A DNA stretch of 36,156 bases, from assembly GCA_007692485.1 (NCBI GenBank), contig REBY01000073.1, forward strand, positions 1 to 36,156. Reading direction: 5' to 3'. The stretch is from Pseudomonadaceae bacterium. Its GTDB lineage: Bacteria > Pseudomonadota > Gammaproteobacteria > Pseudomonadales > Pseudomonadaceae. Below are positions 24,609 to 32,302 of the stretch, one piece after another (position 1 is the first letter of the stretch; each line of letters begins with the position of its first letter). The notes beneath the pieces are model-generated. The model had not been told where the DNA came from. It was given only the letters and a program-made list of their open reading frames with translations, and did not search any database. The translations under genes and the position numbers were made by a program.

Positions 24609-25561
24609 AGCGCTAATGGCAGGTTGATACTTACCTGCTGATGGTTGGCAAAAATGCGCTGGAAATGCCCGGGGTCCTTGACCAATACCCCGGTTTGCCC
24701 CTGATGTGCTGCGGCAGCCTGTTGGCGTGAAAGCCAGAAGCGCAAGGCGGCTATGCGTAGCAGTGCAGGCCAGGCCTCGGCTTCAGCCGGGGTGAAGGGG
24801 CGCAAAGCGGCATAGCTACCCAGCAAGGCGCGTGTTCGCGCCGGATCCAGTTGCTGCTCGGTAGTCAGGCACCAATCATTGCAGGCAATGGCTACGTCAT
24901 ACAGGGTAATGCCGGTGTGGGCATTGTAGAAATCAATGATGCCGCTCAGGTGGTGGCCATCAAACATGACGTTGTCACGAAACAGGTCGGCATGCACGAT
25001 CGCCCTGGGCAGTGATGGTGGGGTTTGCCGCCACTGATCGATCTGCTCCAGGGTCTGTTGCAGTTGTGCGCGCAAGTCACCTTCTGCCAGTTCTACAGCC
25101 AGCGCCTTGCCCTGCTCAGCCAGCCAGTCGAGCCCACGATCACTGCGACGTTCCAGCGTGCTCTTGCTGGTCGCCTGATGCAGTTGCGCCAAGGCAGTGC
25201 CGACCGCTCGGCAATCACTTGCGTTGGGTGTGCTCAGATGCTTGCCAGGCAGGCGAGGTTGCAATAGCGCCGGGCGTCCATTCAAATGCTGCAAGCACTG
25301 ACCGTTGCGGTCAGCAATCGCATAGGGCACTGGCAAGCCGGCTGACTGTAGTTCGGCGAGCAGCTGGATAAAGAAACCCAGTGCTTGTTCCGGGCCGCGC
25401 TCAATCAGCGTCAGCACAAACTCTCCGCTGCTGGTGGCCACGAAAAAGTTGCTGTTCTCGCTGCCGCCATCAATGCCCTGATAATCCAGCAAGCGGCCCA
25501 GCTCGAAAGCACCAAGAAAAGCGTCCAGTTCGTCGCGACTGACTGGGGTGAATACCGACAT
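24605..25561 (-). CDS. thrB: Homoserine kinase (APH-fold ThrB)
   Basis: Phosphorylates homoserine in threonine synthesis. This 318-aa protein is of the aminoglycoside-phosphotransferase-like ThrB type used by pseudomonads, not the GHMP type of E. coli. It starts MSVFTPVSRDELDAFL, has the catalytic HADLFRDN and the metal-binding IIDFYNA. The start at 25561 agrees with the family; the longer open frame overlaps the upstream gene. It follows the DUF2782 gene by seven bases, so the two are probably one transcript. Matches PA5495. Confidence 0.93.
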   Translation of the reverse strand: MSVFTPVSRDELDAFLGAFELGRLLDYQGIDGGSENSNFFVATSSGEFVLTLIERGPEQALGFFIQLLAELQSAGLPVPYAIADRNGQCLQHLNGRPALLQPRLPGKHLSTPNASDCRAVGTALAQLHQATSKSTLERRSDRGLDWLAEQGKALAVELAEGDLRAQLQQTLEQIDQWRQTPPSLPRAIVHADLFRDNVMFDGHHLSGIIDFYNAHTGITLYDVAIACNDWCLTTEQQLDPARTRALLGSYAALRPFTPAEAEAWPALLRIAALRFWLSRQQAAAAHQGQTGVLVKDPGHFQRIFANHQQVSINLPLAL

Positions 25562-25568
25562 CAGTGCT

Positions 25569-25856
25569 TTACCACTCGAAGATTTTCCAGCCGGGGATGC
25601 GTAGCCCTTGCTGTACCTGGTCGGCACGGGCGAAGTTGCCGTCATCGTCTACCGCAACGAGGAAGTAGGGCGGGCCATTTGGCGGGGTGACCTTGATGGC
25701 GTACAGAAAGCCATTCATCCGGTATTCCTCGATGATGCGGTCACCGTCCTCACGAATGGTCACTTCCGGTTCGCCGGGCAGGCTGTCCTGGGCCACCAGC
25801 GGCAGACACAGAGCGAGCAGCAGCGTGCCCAGGGCAAGGCGAAGTCGTGTGGTCAT
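25569..25856 (-). CDS. DUF2782 family small exported protein
   Basis: Protein of 95 aa with a signal peptide (1-22, ending LVA) and a small conserved domain (EVTIREDGDRIIEEYRMNGF, YAIKVTPPNGPPYFLVA). This is DUF2782, found between polA and thrB in pseudomonads (PA5494). Function unknown; probably periplasmic. Only a modest ribosome site (AAGGA, ten bases upstream) is seen. It is divergent from polA across 72 bases, which show no clear promoter. Confidence 0.85.
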   Translation of the reverse strand: MTTRLRLALGTLLLALCLPLVAQDSLPGEPEVTIREDGDRIIEEYRMNGFLYAIKVTPPNGPPYFLVAVDDDGNFARADQVQQGLRIPGWKIFEW

Positions 25857-25928
25857 GGTACTCTTGTCCTTTATATGGATGATGCTTTCATTCTAGTCTC
25901 TTTTTCACCTGCATAGTTGATCCAGCGC

Positions 25929-28718
25929 ATGACAGACAACGCCCCGCTGATTCTGGTAGATGGCTCTTCTTACCTCTACCGCGCCTTCCACGCTCTGCCA
26001 CCCTTGACCACCTCTAAAGGCCAGCCCACGGGTGCGGTCAAGGGTGTGTTGAATATGCTCAAGAGCTTGCGCAAGCAGTACCCGAAAAGCCCCTTTGCCG
26101 TCGTCTTTGATGCCAAAGGCCCCACTTTTCGTGACGAGCTGTTTGCCGAGTACAAGGCCCAGCGCCCGCCGATGCCCGATGAACTCCGTTCCCAGGTCGA
26201 GCCCTTGCATGCCAGTGTGCGCGCCTTGGGGTTGCCGCTGCTGTGTATTGAAGGCGTTGAGGCGGACGACGTGATTGGTACGCTGGCGCGGCAAAGTGCG
26301 GCGGCGGGACGCGAGGTGGTGATTTCCACCGGCGACAAGGACATGGCCCAGCTGGTGGACGAACATATCACTCTGGTCAACACCATGACCGGCACCGTGA
26401 TGGATATTCAGGGTGTGCACGATAAATTCGGCCTAGGGCCGGAGTTGATCATCGACTACCTGGCGCTGATGGGCGACAAAGTTGACAACATTCCCGGTGT
26501 ACCCGGCGTGGGCGAAAAAACGGCGTTGGGTTTGCTGACCGGAATCGGCGGTGGCCTGGATGTGCTCTATGCCAACCTGGAGCAGGTGCGCGAACTGCCG
26601 ATTCGCGGCGCAAAGAAGCTGCCGGAGAAATTGCAGGAACACAAGGAGATGGCCTACCTCTCTTACGAGCTGGCGACGATCAAGATTGATGTGCCGCTTG
26701 AGGTCAAGGTCGATGGGTTGCAACCGCAAGCGGCTGACCGTGATGCCTTGGTCACCTTGTATCGCGAGCTGGAGTTCAAAACCTGGCTGGATGAGTTGCT
26801 TAGGGCGCAGCGCAGCGACGAGGCCGCCGAGGAGCGCAGCGAAAAAAGCGCAGCAGTAGCCGAGTCATCCGATACGGCTGACATCGAGACGCCGCCAGCT
26901 GCAATTGAAGCCGATTACCAGACTATTCTCGAGCAGACCGACTTCGACCGTTGGGTGGATAAGCTCCAGCAAGCCGAGCTGTTTGCTTTTGATACCGAAA
27001 CGACCAGCGTACACGCGCAGTTGGCCGAACTGGTAGGCATCTCTCTGGCCGTCAGTCCGCATGAGGCAGTCTATATTCCGCTCGCGCACAATTATATGGG
27101 CGCGCCTGACCAGTTGGACCGGGATTACGTGCTACAGGCACTCAAGCCGCTGCTGGAAGATCCGAACAAGCCCAAGGTGGCTCAGCATGCCAAATACGAT
27201 ATCAACGTGCTGGAACGTTGTGGTATCGACGTACAGGGCGTGCGTTTCGATACCATGCTGGAGTCCTATGTACTGGACGCCACCGCGACGCGGCATGATA
27301 TGGATAGCCTGGCGCTGAAGTATCTGGGGCACAGTACTACCCGGTTTGCCGATATCGCCGGCAAGGGTGCCAAGCAGCTTACGTTTGACCAGATCGCCCT
27401 GGAGCAGGCCGGCCCCTATGCCGCAGAAGACGCCGATATTACCCTGCGTTTGCATCAGCACCTGTGGCCGCGCCTGCAAGCAGAGCCCGGCCTGGCCAAG
27501 GTGCTGCAAGACATAGAAATGCCATTGGTTCCGGTGCTGGCCCGTATCGAGCGCAACGGCGCTCTGGTCGATGCCAAACTATTGGGTGTGCAGAGCCGTG
27601 AACTGGGCGAGAAGATGCTCGACCTGCAGCAGCAGGCCTACGACCTGGCCGGGCAGGAGTTCAACCTTGGCTCGCCCAAACAGTTGGGTGTGATCCTGTA
27701 TGAAAAGCAGGGCCTGCCGGTGATCAGCAAAACCGCCAAGGGTCAGCCCTCGACGGCTGAATCGGTGCTCGCCGAACTGGCCGAACAGGGTTATGAGTTG
27801 CCGCAAGTAATCATGCAGTACCGCACCGTGAGCAAGCTGAAGAGCACCTATACCGACCGCTTGCCGGAGCAGATCAACCCGCGCACGCAGCGCATTCATA
27901 CCAGCTATCATCAGGCGGTCACCGCGACGGGGCGGCTGTCGTCTTCTGATCCCAATTTGCAGAATATCCCCATCCGTAGCGCCGAGGGTCGGCGTATCCG
28001 TCAGGCCTTTATTGCGCCTGAGGGCTACCGCCTGGTGGCGGCGGACTACTCGCAGATCGAGCTGCGCATCATGGCCCATCTGGCGCAGGATGCCGGTCTG
28101 TTGGAGGCTTTCCGCAATAATCTGGACGTGCACAAGGCTACCGCCGCCGAAGTCTTCGGTGTGGCGCTAGAAGACGTGACAGCCGACCAGCGCCGTCGCT
28201 CCAAGGCGATCAACTTTGGCCTGATCTACGGCATGAGTGCCTTCGGCTTGGCCAAGCAGATCGATGTCGACCGCAAGCAGGCGCAGAACTATATCGATCG
28301 TTACTTCGAGCGCTACCCGGGCGTGCTGGCCTATATGGATCGCACGCGCAAGCAGGCCGCCGAGCAGGGCTATGTGGAAACCCTCTATGGCCGTCGTCTG
28401 TATTTGCCGGAGATCAACGCCAAGAACCAGGCCATGCGCAAAGGGGCCGAGCGTACGGCAATCAATGCCCCCATGCAGGGCACCGCCGCCGACATCATCA
28501 AGTTTGCCATGCTGAGCGTCGATCAATGGCTGCAGGACAGCAAGCTGGATGCACGCATGGTGATGCAAGTACACGATGAATTGGTATTGGAAGTACGCGA
28601 TGACCAGCTGGATGCGCTGATCGATGGCCTGCGCGAACGCATGAGTCAGGCTGCGCAGCTGGATGTGCCGCTGGTGGTTGACGTCGGCGTGGGCGATAAC
28701 TGGGATCAGGCGCACTAG
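25929..28718 (+). CDS. polA: DNA polymerase I
   Basis: Repair and Okazaki-fragment polymerase of 929 aa with all three domains. The 5'-3' exonuclease spans about 1-290 ([44 protein letters not shown]). The 3'-5' proofreading domain keeps D355 and E357 (FDTET). The polymerase domain has motif A with D706 ([10 protein letters not shown]), motif B ([18 protein letters not shown]) and motif C with D883 (VHDELVLEV), almost the same positions as in E. coli. A charged Glu/Ser/Ala linker separates the first two domains. The start at 25929 fits homologues, although the ribosome site is weak. Confidence 0.97.
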   Translation: MTDNAPLILVDGSSYLYRAFHALPPLTTSKGQPTGAVKGVLNMLKSLRKQYPKSPFAVVFDAKGPTFRDELFAEYKAQRPPMPDELRSQVEPLHASVRALGLPLLCIEGVEADDVIGTLARQSAAAGREVVISTGDKDMAQLVDEHITLVNTMTGTVMDIQGVHDKFGLGPELIIDYLALMGDKVDNIPGVPGVGEKTALGLLTGIGGGLDVLYANLEQVRELPIRGAKKLPEKLQEHKEMAYLSYELATIKIDVPLEVKVDGLQPQAADRDALVTLYRELEFKTWLDELLRAQRSDEAAEERSEKSAAVAESSDTADIETPPAAIEADYQTILEQTDFDRWVDKLQQAELFAFDTETTSVHAQLAELVGISLAVSPHEAVYIPLAHNYMGAPDQLDRDYVLQALKPLLEDPNKPKVAQHAKYDINVLERCGIDVQGVRFDTMLESYVLDATATRHDMDSLALKYLGHSTTRFADIAGKGAKQLTFDQIALEQAGPYAAEDADITLRLHQHLWPRLQAEPGLAKVLQDIEMPLVPVLARIERNGALVDAKLLGVQSRELGEKMLDLQQQAYDLAGQEFNLGSPKQLGVILYEKQGLPVISKTAKGQPSTAESVLAELAEQGYELPQVIMQYRTVSKLKSTYTDRLPEQINPRTQRIHTSYHQAVTATGRLSSSDPNLQNIPIRSAEGRRIRQAFIAPEGYRLVAADYSQIELRIMAHLAQDAGLLEAFRNNLDVHKATAAEVFGVALEDVTADQRRRSKAINFGLIYGMSAFGLAKQIDVDRKQAQNYIDRYFERYPGVLAYMDRTRKQAAEQGYVETLYGRRLYLPEINAKNQAMRKGAERTAINAPMQGTAADIIKFAMLSVDQWLQDSKLDARMVMQVHDELVLEVRDDQLDALIDGLRERMSQAAQLDVPLVVDVGVGDNWDQAH

Positions 28719-28730
28719 AGGCCTGCGCGC

Positions 28731-28762
28731 AATACGGAGCTGCTTATAAGCAGCTCCGTATT
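28731..28762. repeat. Perfect 32-bp palindrome after polA
   Basis: The 32 bases starting AATACGGAGCTGC and ending GCAGCTCCGTATT, with TTATAA in the middle, are an unbroken palindrome, 13 bases past the polA stop. As RNA it would be a 14-bp stem with a four-base loop. A T6 run occurs only some 20 bases later, so it is a poor classical terminator but may end or protect polA mRNA. It lies just upstream of the ersA promoter. Confidence 0.8.
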
Positions 28763-28790
28763 GATAACTTATCCTTCTGAAAACTTTTTT

Positions 28791-28817
28791 GAACTAATGC
28801 TGAATGACCCCGTCACA
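28791..28817 (+). promoter_or_regulatory. Predicted sigma-22 (AlgU) promoter of ersA
   Basis: GAACTA (28791-28796), a 16-base spacer and TCACA (28813-28817) resemble the AlgU/sigma-E consensus GAACTT-N16-TCTGA. A start about seven bases on (near 28824) would give an RNA of about 132 bases to the terminator. The -10 match is partial. Confidence 0.5.
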
Positions 28818-28823
28818 TACTAT

Positions 28824-28957
28824 GAATGGCTGGTAAGCCCTTCATGCTCCCTAGATGTGATTTAGTGTTGGCAGATCCAACCGGGCATCCTTTTCCTAGC
28901 ACAGCCCGGTCATTGTGCCCCGAACTTTTCCTCCCCATAGAAGTTCGGGGTTTTTTT
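28824..28957 (+). ncRNA. ersA: Probable small RNA ErsA
   Basis: In P. aeruginosa the envelope-stress small RNA ErsA (132 bases, AlgU-dependent, regulator of algC, oprD and amrZ) lies between polA and engB, the same slot as Spot 42 in E. coli. Here that space holds an AlgU-like promoter and a strong terminator defining an RNA of about that length. Predicted folds: a small 5' hairpin (GGCT/AGCC, 28828-28839), a central stem ACCGGGC/GCCCGGT (28880-28910) whose loop contains CCUUUUCCUAG, and the terminator with a C-rich UUCCUCCCC loop. These C/U-rich loops could pair with ribosome-binding sites. Identification rests on position, length and signals; exact ends are estimates. Confidence 0.75.
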
Positions 28958-28958
28958 T
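28918..28958 (+). terminator. Rho-independent terminator of ersA
   Basis: A perfect 10-bp stem, CCCCGAACTT (28918-28927) and AAGTTCGGGG (28941-28950), is followed by eight T. The 13-base loop includes UCCUCCCC. It points rightward, away from polA. A long U tract of this kind is typical of Hfq-bound small RNAs. Confidence 0.92.
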
Positions 28959-28986
28959 GCCTGAAAAAGGCACTGCCTCCCGCTTT

Positions 28987-29652
28987 CTAAATTGGGTCTG
29001 TTCCTATTTGTTGTTCCGCATCGGTTTCATCATCCGCCTCAGCAAACAACCACTGCTCCAATTGCGCATGGGCTATCTCGATGCCTTCGCGCTTGGGCGA
29101 GGAGAAGAGCTGCACGCTGACCTGGTCGCCGTAGGTCTTGCGCACCTCGGTCTGCACCTTGAGCAGGGTATTTTTTGCGGCGCCATATTTCAGTTTGTCG
29201 GCCTTGCTGAGCAGAATGTGTAACGGCATATCCGCGCGCTGGGCCCAGTCGAGCATCATGGTATCGAAGGGGCCGAGCGGGTGGCGTACGTCCATGACCA
29301 GTACCAGGCCGACCAGTGACTGGCGTTGGCTCAGGTAGGCATCCAGGTGGCGTTGCCAGTGATCTTTCAGGGCCAGCGGCACTTTGGCGTAGCCATAGCC
29401 GGGCAGGTCTACCAGGCGGCGCGATTCGTCGAGCTGGAAAAAGTTGATCAGTTGGGTGCGCCCCGGGGTTTTCGAGGTACGTGCCAGGCGGGCGTGGGTC
29501 AGGGTGTTCAATGCACTGGATTTGCCGGCATTCGAGCGCCCGGCGAAAGCGACTTCACGACCCCAGTCAGTTGGGCATTGCTCCAGCTTGTCCGCGCTTT
29601 TGATAAAGGTGGATTGTTGGCAGAGTGTTACCAGAGGTGTCGAGGTGGGCAT
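28987..29652 (-). CDS. engB: Ribosome-biogenesis GTPase EngB/YsxC
   Basis: GTPase of 221 aa needed for large-subunit ribosome assembly. The G1 loop GRSNAGKSS is at 38-46, G2 threonines are in TPGRT, G3 is DLPGYG and G4 LLSKADK. A short charged C-terminal tail ([11 protein letters not shown]) is lineage-variable. The start at 29652 matches family N-termini, with GGA about six bases upstream; the frame is open for 39 more codons without homology. It converges on polA/ersA. In E. coli (yihA) it is essential. Confidence 0.95.
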   Translation of the reverse strand: MPTSTPLVTLCQQSTFIKSADKLEQCPTDWGREVAFAGRSNAGKSSALNTLTHARLARTSKTPGRTQLINFFQLDESRRLVDLPGYGYAKVPLALKDHWQRHLDAYLSQRQSLVGLVLVMDVRHPLGPFDTMMLDWAQRADMPLHILLSKADKLKYGAAKNTLLKVQTEVRKTYGDQVSVQLFSSPKREGIEIAHAQLEQWLFAEADDETDAEQQIGTDPI

Positions 29653-29675
29653 TTTGAATCCGTTGCTTGGAAGAA

Positions 29676-29693
29676 TCAGGAGTGTCAGGAGTG
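29676..29693. repeat. Two tandem 9-bp repeats upstream of engB
   Basis: TCAGGAGTG occurs twice head to tail (29676-29684 and 29685-29693), followed by a partial third copy (TCAGG). It lies in the likely engB leader. Probably a small slippage product. Confidence 0.5.
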
Positions 29694-29721
29694 TCAGGTC
29701 ATTCACGCAGGGTGCAAGCTT

Positions 29722-29731
29722 AGTATATACT
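29722..29731. promoter_or_regulatory. Symmetric -10 element between engB and cytochrome c4
   Basis: AGTATATACT is a 10-bp palindrome, so it offers TATACT as a -10 hexamer on both strands (29726-29731 plus, 29722-29727 minus). A TTCACG (29702-29707) with an 18-base spacer could serve as a plus -35; the minus -35 is poor. It is the only good -10 seen in the 282 bases between these divergent genes. Confidence 0.45.
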
Positions 29732-29934
29732 GCTGCGGTTTTATATCTGGACTGAATGCCTATTTGCACCTGATTGGGTGCGTCCTTAGCATAGATGCCA
29801 GTGGACAGCAGCGGGTCAGGCTGATTGAATGCCTACCCAAGCTACGATTCTGGTTTGCTGCCGGGTCCGAAAGGGGCTGGTGTTGAGGCAAGCAGGACCA
29901 CATTATTTTAATACAGCCGTTATTGGATTAGCCG

Positions 29935-30549
29935 ATGAATAAACTACTTGTCAGTCTGGTATTGTCTCTCGGGATCGCCGGCACAGCCCATGCTGCCCAG
30001 TTCGGTGATGCCGAAGCCGGTGCAGAAAAAGTGGCTACTTGTTCTGCCTGCCACGGTACCGATGGTAACAGCTCTACTCCGACCTTCCCTAAACTGGCCG
30101 GCATGGGCCAGCATTATCTGTTCAAGCAGATGCTTGATCAAAAGGAAGGGCGCCGCGAAATTGTTGAAATGACCGGTATGCTGGATAATTTTGACGAGCA
30201 GGATCTGCGCGATATCGCCGCCTTTTACGCCTCTCAGACCATGACGCTGGGTGTGGCTGATCCCGAGCTGTACGAGCGTGGTCGCGCCATCTACCGTGGC
30301 GGCAACCTGGAGACCGGCCTGCCGGCTTGCACGGGCTGCCACTCGCCGACGGGGTTAGGTAACGATCCGGCTGGCTATCCTCGTTTAGCCGGTCAGCACG
30401 CTGACTACATCGCTGGTCAATTGGTAAGTTTCCGTGAGCATGAGCGCACCAACGATGGTGATAGCGAAGTTATGCGGACAATCGCCGGTCGCTTGAGCAA
30501 CCGTGATATCGAAGCGGTATCCAACTATATCCAGGGCTTGCGTCCTTAA
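29935..30549 (+). CDS. cc4: Diheme cytochrome c4
   Basis: Periplasmic electron carrier of 204 aa made of two similar cytochrome c domains; signal peptide 1-20 (ending AHA). Heme sites are C36-SAC-H40 and C132-TGC-H136, each followed in its domain by a Met expected to be axial. Cytochrome c4 donates electrons to terminal oxidases such as cbb3 and possibly aa3, whose genes are also in this window. A GGA sits seven bases upstream of the ATG. It ends at a strong terminator and is probably transcribed singly. Matches PA5490; the neighbouring cytochrome PA5491 of P. aeruginosa is absent here. Confidence 0.95.
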   Translation: MNKLLVSLVLSLGIAGTAHAAQFGDAEAGAEKVATCSACHGTDGNSSTPTFPKLAGMGQHYLFKQMLDQKEGRREIVEMTGMLDNFDEQDLRDIAAFYASQTMTLGVADPELYERGRAIYRGGNLETGLPACTGCHSPTGLGNDPAGYPRLAGQHADYIAGQLVSFREHERTNDGDSEVMRTIAGRLSNRDIEAVSNYIQGLRP

Positions 30550-30583
30550 CGCAAGCATTGCTGGATGTTGCTGTAGGCTGGGC

Positions 30584-30611
30584 AAAAAGGGTGGCAGATG
30601 CCACCCTTTTT
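30584..30611 (+). terminator. Terminator after cytochrome c4
   Basis: Stem GGGTGGCA (30589-30596) with TGCCACCC (30599-30606), preceded by five A and followed by five T, 35 bases past the stop codon. A second small hairpin (TGCCGC/GCGGCA, 30622-30638) follows in the leader of dsbA. Confidence 0.9.
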
Positions 30612-30712
30612 AATGTCTGTTTGCCGCACAATGCGGCAGTTGGCTGGGAATCTTTTTCTGGTCAACAGGTCCTAATGACAGCAAGAAGAACAACTGCCAA
30701 CAGGAGATGTAC

Positions 30713-31339
30713 ATGCGAGCGTGGATTTCGGTAATGACAATTGCCCTGCTGGGCACAGTAGCCAGTGTGCAAGCGGATGAGTTTGAAGCCGGAGTGCACT
30801 ATGTCGAATTGCCGGCACATGCGCCGACCCAGGATGAAGACCGGGTCGAGGTCGCTGAGCTGTTTTGGTATGGCTGTGGTGGTTGTAATGCCTTTGAACC
30901 CTATATCCAGGCCTGGAAGCCGGACCTGCCGGAGGATACCTACCTGCGTCTGGTGCCCGCTATGTTTGGCGGTACCTGGAATACTCATGGCCAGCTGTAT
31001 TTCACTCTCGAGAGTATGGGCAAGGTGGATGAAACCCATGAAGCGGTCTATCGTGCCCTGCATCAAGATGGCCGCCGCATGACTGAGAAAGAGGAAATCC
31101 TCTCTGTGCTTGAGCCCTACGGTGTCGAGGCTGACGCCTTTGAGCGTGCCTGGGGGTCATTCGGTGTGCGCAGCAAAATGAACCAGGCCGAGCAGTTGGC
31201 GCGTAACTACCGGGCAACCGGGGTGCCGACACTGATCGTGAATGGCAAATACCGGATTGAGAGCGGTGCCGCTGGTAGTTTCGAGCAGATGCTCAAGATT
31301 GCTGATTACCTCGTTGAGAGGGAGCGTCAGGCGCTCTGA
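30713..31339 (+). CDS. dsbA: Thiol:disulfide interchange protein DsbA with CGGC active site
   Basis: Periplasmic disulfide oxidase of 208 aa; signal peptide about 1-21. The thioredoxin fold with helical insertion is typical (AELFWYG before the active site, MFGGTWNTHGQLYFTLE, and the cis-Pro loop TGVPTLIVNGKYRI). The active site is C55-GG-C58, followed by NAFEP, where P. aeruginosa and E. coli DsbA have CPHC followed by Tyr. The dipeptide sets the redox potential, so the enzyme may be less oxidising; this is inferred. AGGAG is six bases before the chosen ATG; an ATG two codons earlier touches it and is unlikely. Position after cytochrome c4 matches PA5489. Confidence 0.93.
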   Translation: MRAWISVMTIALLGTVASVQADEFEAGVHYVELPAHAPTQDEDRVEVAELFWYGCGGCNAFEPYIQAWKPDLPEDTYLRLVPAMFGGTWNTHGQLYFTLESMGKVDETHEAVYRALHQDGRRMTEKEEILSVLEPYGVEADAFERAWGSFGVRSKMNQAEQLARNYRATGVPTLIVNGKYRIESGAAGSFEQMLKIADYLVERERQAL

Positions 31340-31351
31340 GGAGTACACCAG

Positions 31352-32221
31352 ATGGCTGCTGACCGCCCATTGTGGCGGCGCTCGCGCAATGGCTTGATGT
31401 TGCCGGCCACTGCACAGGTTAATCACCTGTGCAGTGAAGGCGTCGATTGCCTGCCCGATGTGCTGAGGTTGCTCAGCTTCAATATCCAGGTGGGGATCAA
31501 TACCCAGCGTTACCATCACTATGTCACCAAGAGTTGGCAGCACTTGTTTCCCCATGCCGGGCGTCACCTGACACTGGGTCAGATTGGCCGGGTGTTGAAC
31601 AACTTTGACCTGGTTGCCTTGCAAGAAGTGGATGGTGGCAGCTTGCGTTCGGGATACATCAACCAGGTGGAACATCTGGCCCGCGAAGGCCAGTTCCGTT
31701 ACTGGTATCAACAACTCAATCGTAATCTCGGGCGTTTCGCCCAACACTCCAATGGCTTGCTCAGCCGCTTTGCTCCCGGTTTGCTGGAAGATCACAAACT
31801 GCCAGGTTTCATGCCTGGACGCGGTGCGATTTTCACCCGCTTTGGGGAGGGCGAAGATGCCCTTCTGGTCGTTATGATGCATCTCGCGTTGAGTACCCGG
31901 GCGCGCGCCAGTCAATTGAGCTACATCCGTGAGCGCATGGACGATTATCGGCACGTCGTGTTGATGGGCGACATGAATACCCATGCTGAAGACTTGCTCG
32001 AGCATTCGCCGCTGCGCGGCAGTGCTCTGCATACGGCGGAATTGCCCGGTACCTTCCCCAGTTGGAAGCCGGCTCGGGCTCTGGATCACATTCTCCTGAC
32101 CTCGAGCCTGAGTATCGAACAGGTTGATGTGTTGCCGATGGCGATTTCTGATCATTTGCCGGTATCCATGCACATTCGCTTGCCTTCAGGTTTGCGTGGG
32201 CAAAGCCGGACTGGCAACTAA
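31352..32221 (+). CDS. Endonuclease/exonuclease/phosphatase family protein
   Basis: Cytosolic-looking 289-aa member of the EEP superfamily (Mg-dependent phosphodiesterases such as DNase I, exonuclease III and sphingomyelinases). Catalytic blocks are in order: LLSFNIQVG, ALQEVDGG, LMGDMNTH, RALDHILLT and AISDHLPV. There is no signal peptide. The specific substrate, nucleic acid or phospholipid/phosphoinositide-like, cannot be told. GAGGAG lies eight bases upstream, overlapping the dsbA stop; probably co-transcribed with dsbA. Matches PA5488. Confidence 0.88.
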   Translation: MAADRPLWRRSRNGLMLPATAQVNHLCSEGVDCLPDVLRLLSFNIQVGINTQRYHHYVTKSWQHLFPHAGRHLTLGQIGRVLNNFDLVALQEVDGGSLRSGYINQVEHLAREGQFRYWYQQLNRNLGRFAQHSNGLLSRFAPGLLEDHKLPGFMPGRGAIFTRFGEGEDALLVVMMHLALSTRARASQLSYIRERMDDYRHVVLMGDMNTHAEDLLEHSPLRGSALHTAELPGTFPSWKPARALDHILLTSSLSIEQVDVLPMAISDHLPVSMHIRLPSGLRGQSRTGN

Positions 32222-32239
32222 GGCCTGAAACCCTATACT
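32211..32239 (+). promoter_or_regulatory. Predicted promoter of the GGDEF gene
   Basis: CTGGCA (32211-32216), a 17-base spacer and TATACT (32234-32239). With its preceding C the -10 reads CTATACT, as at coxB, the sigma-S-preferred form. It overlaps the end of the upstream gene and lies 64 bases before the GGDEF start. Confidence 0.5.
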
Positions 32240-32302
32240 CTTGAGTGTTGGTAGCAGGTTTTCGTTAAAGCACTGCTGCTCATTGAAGAATAGGAACACA
32301 GC

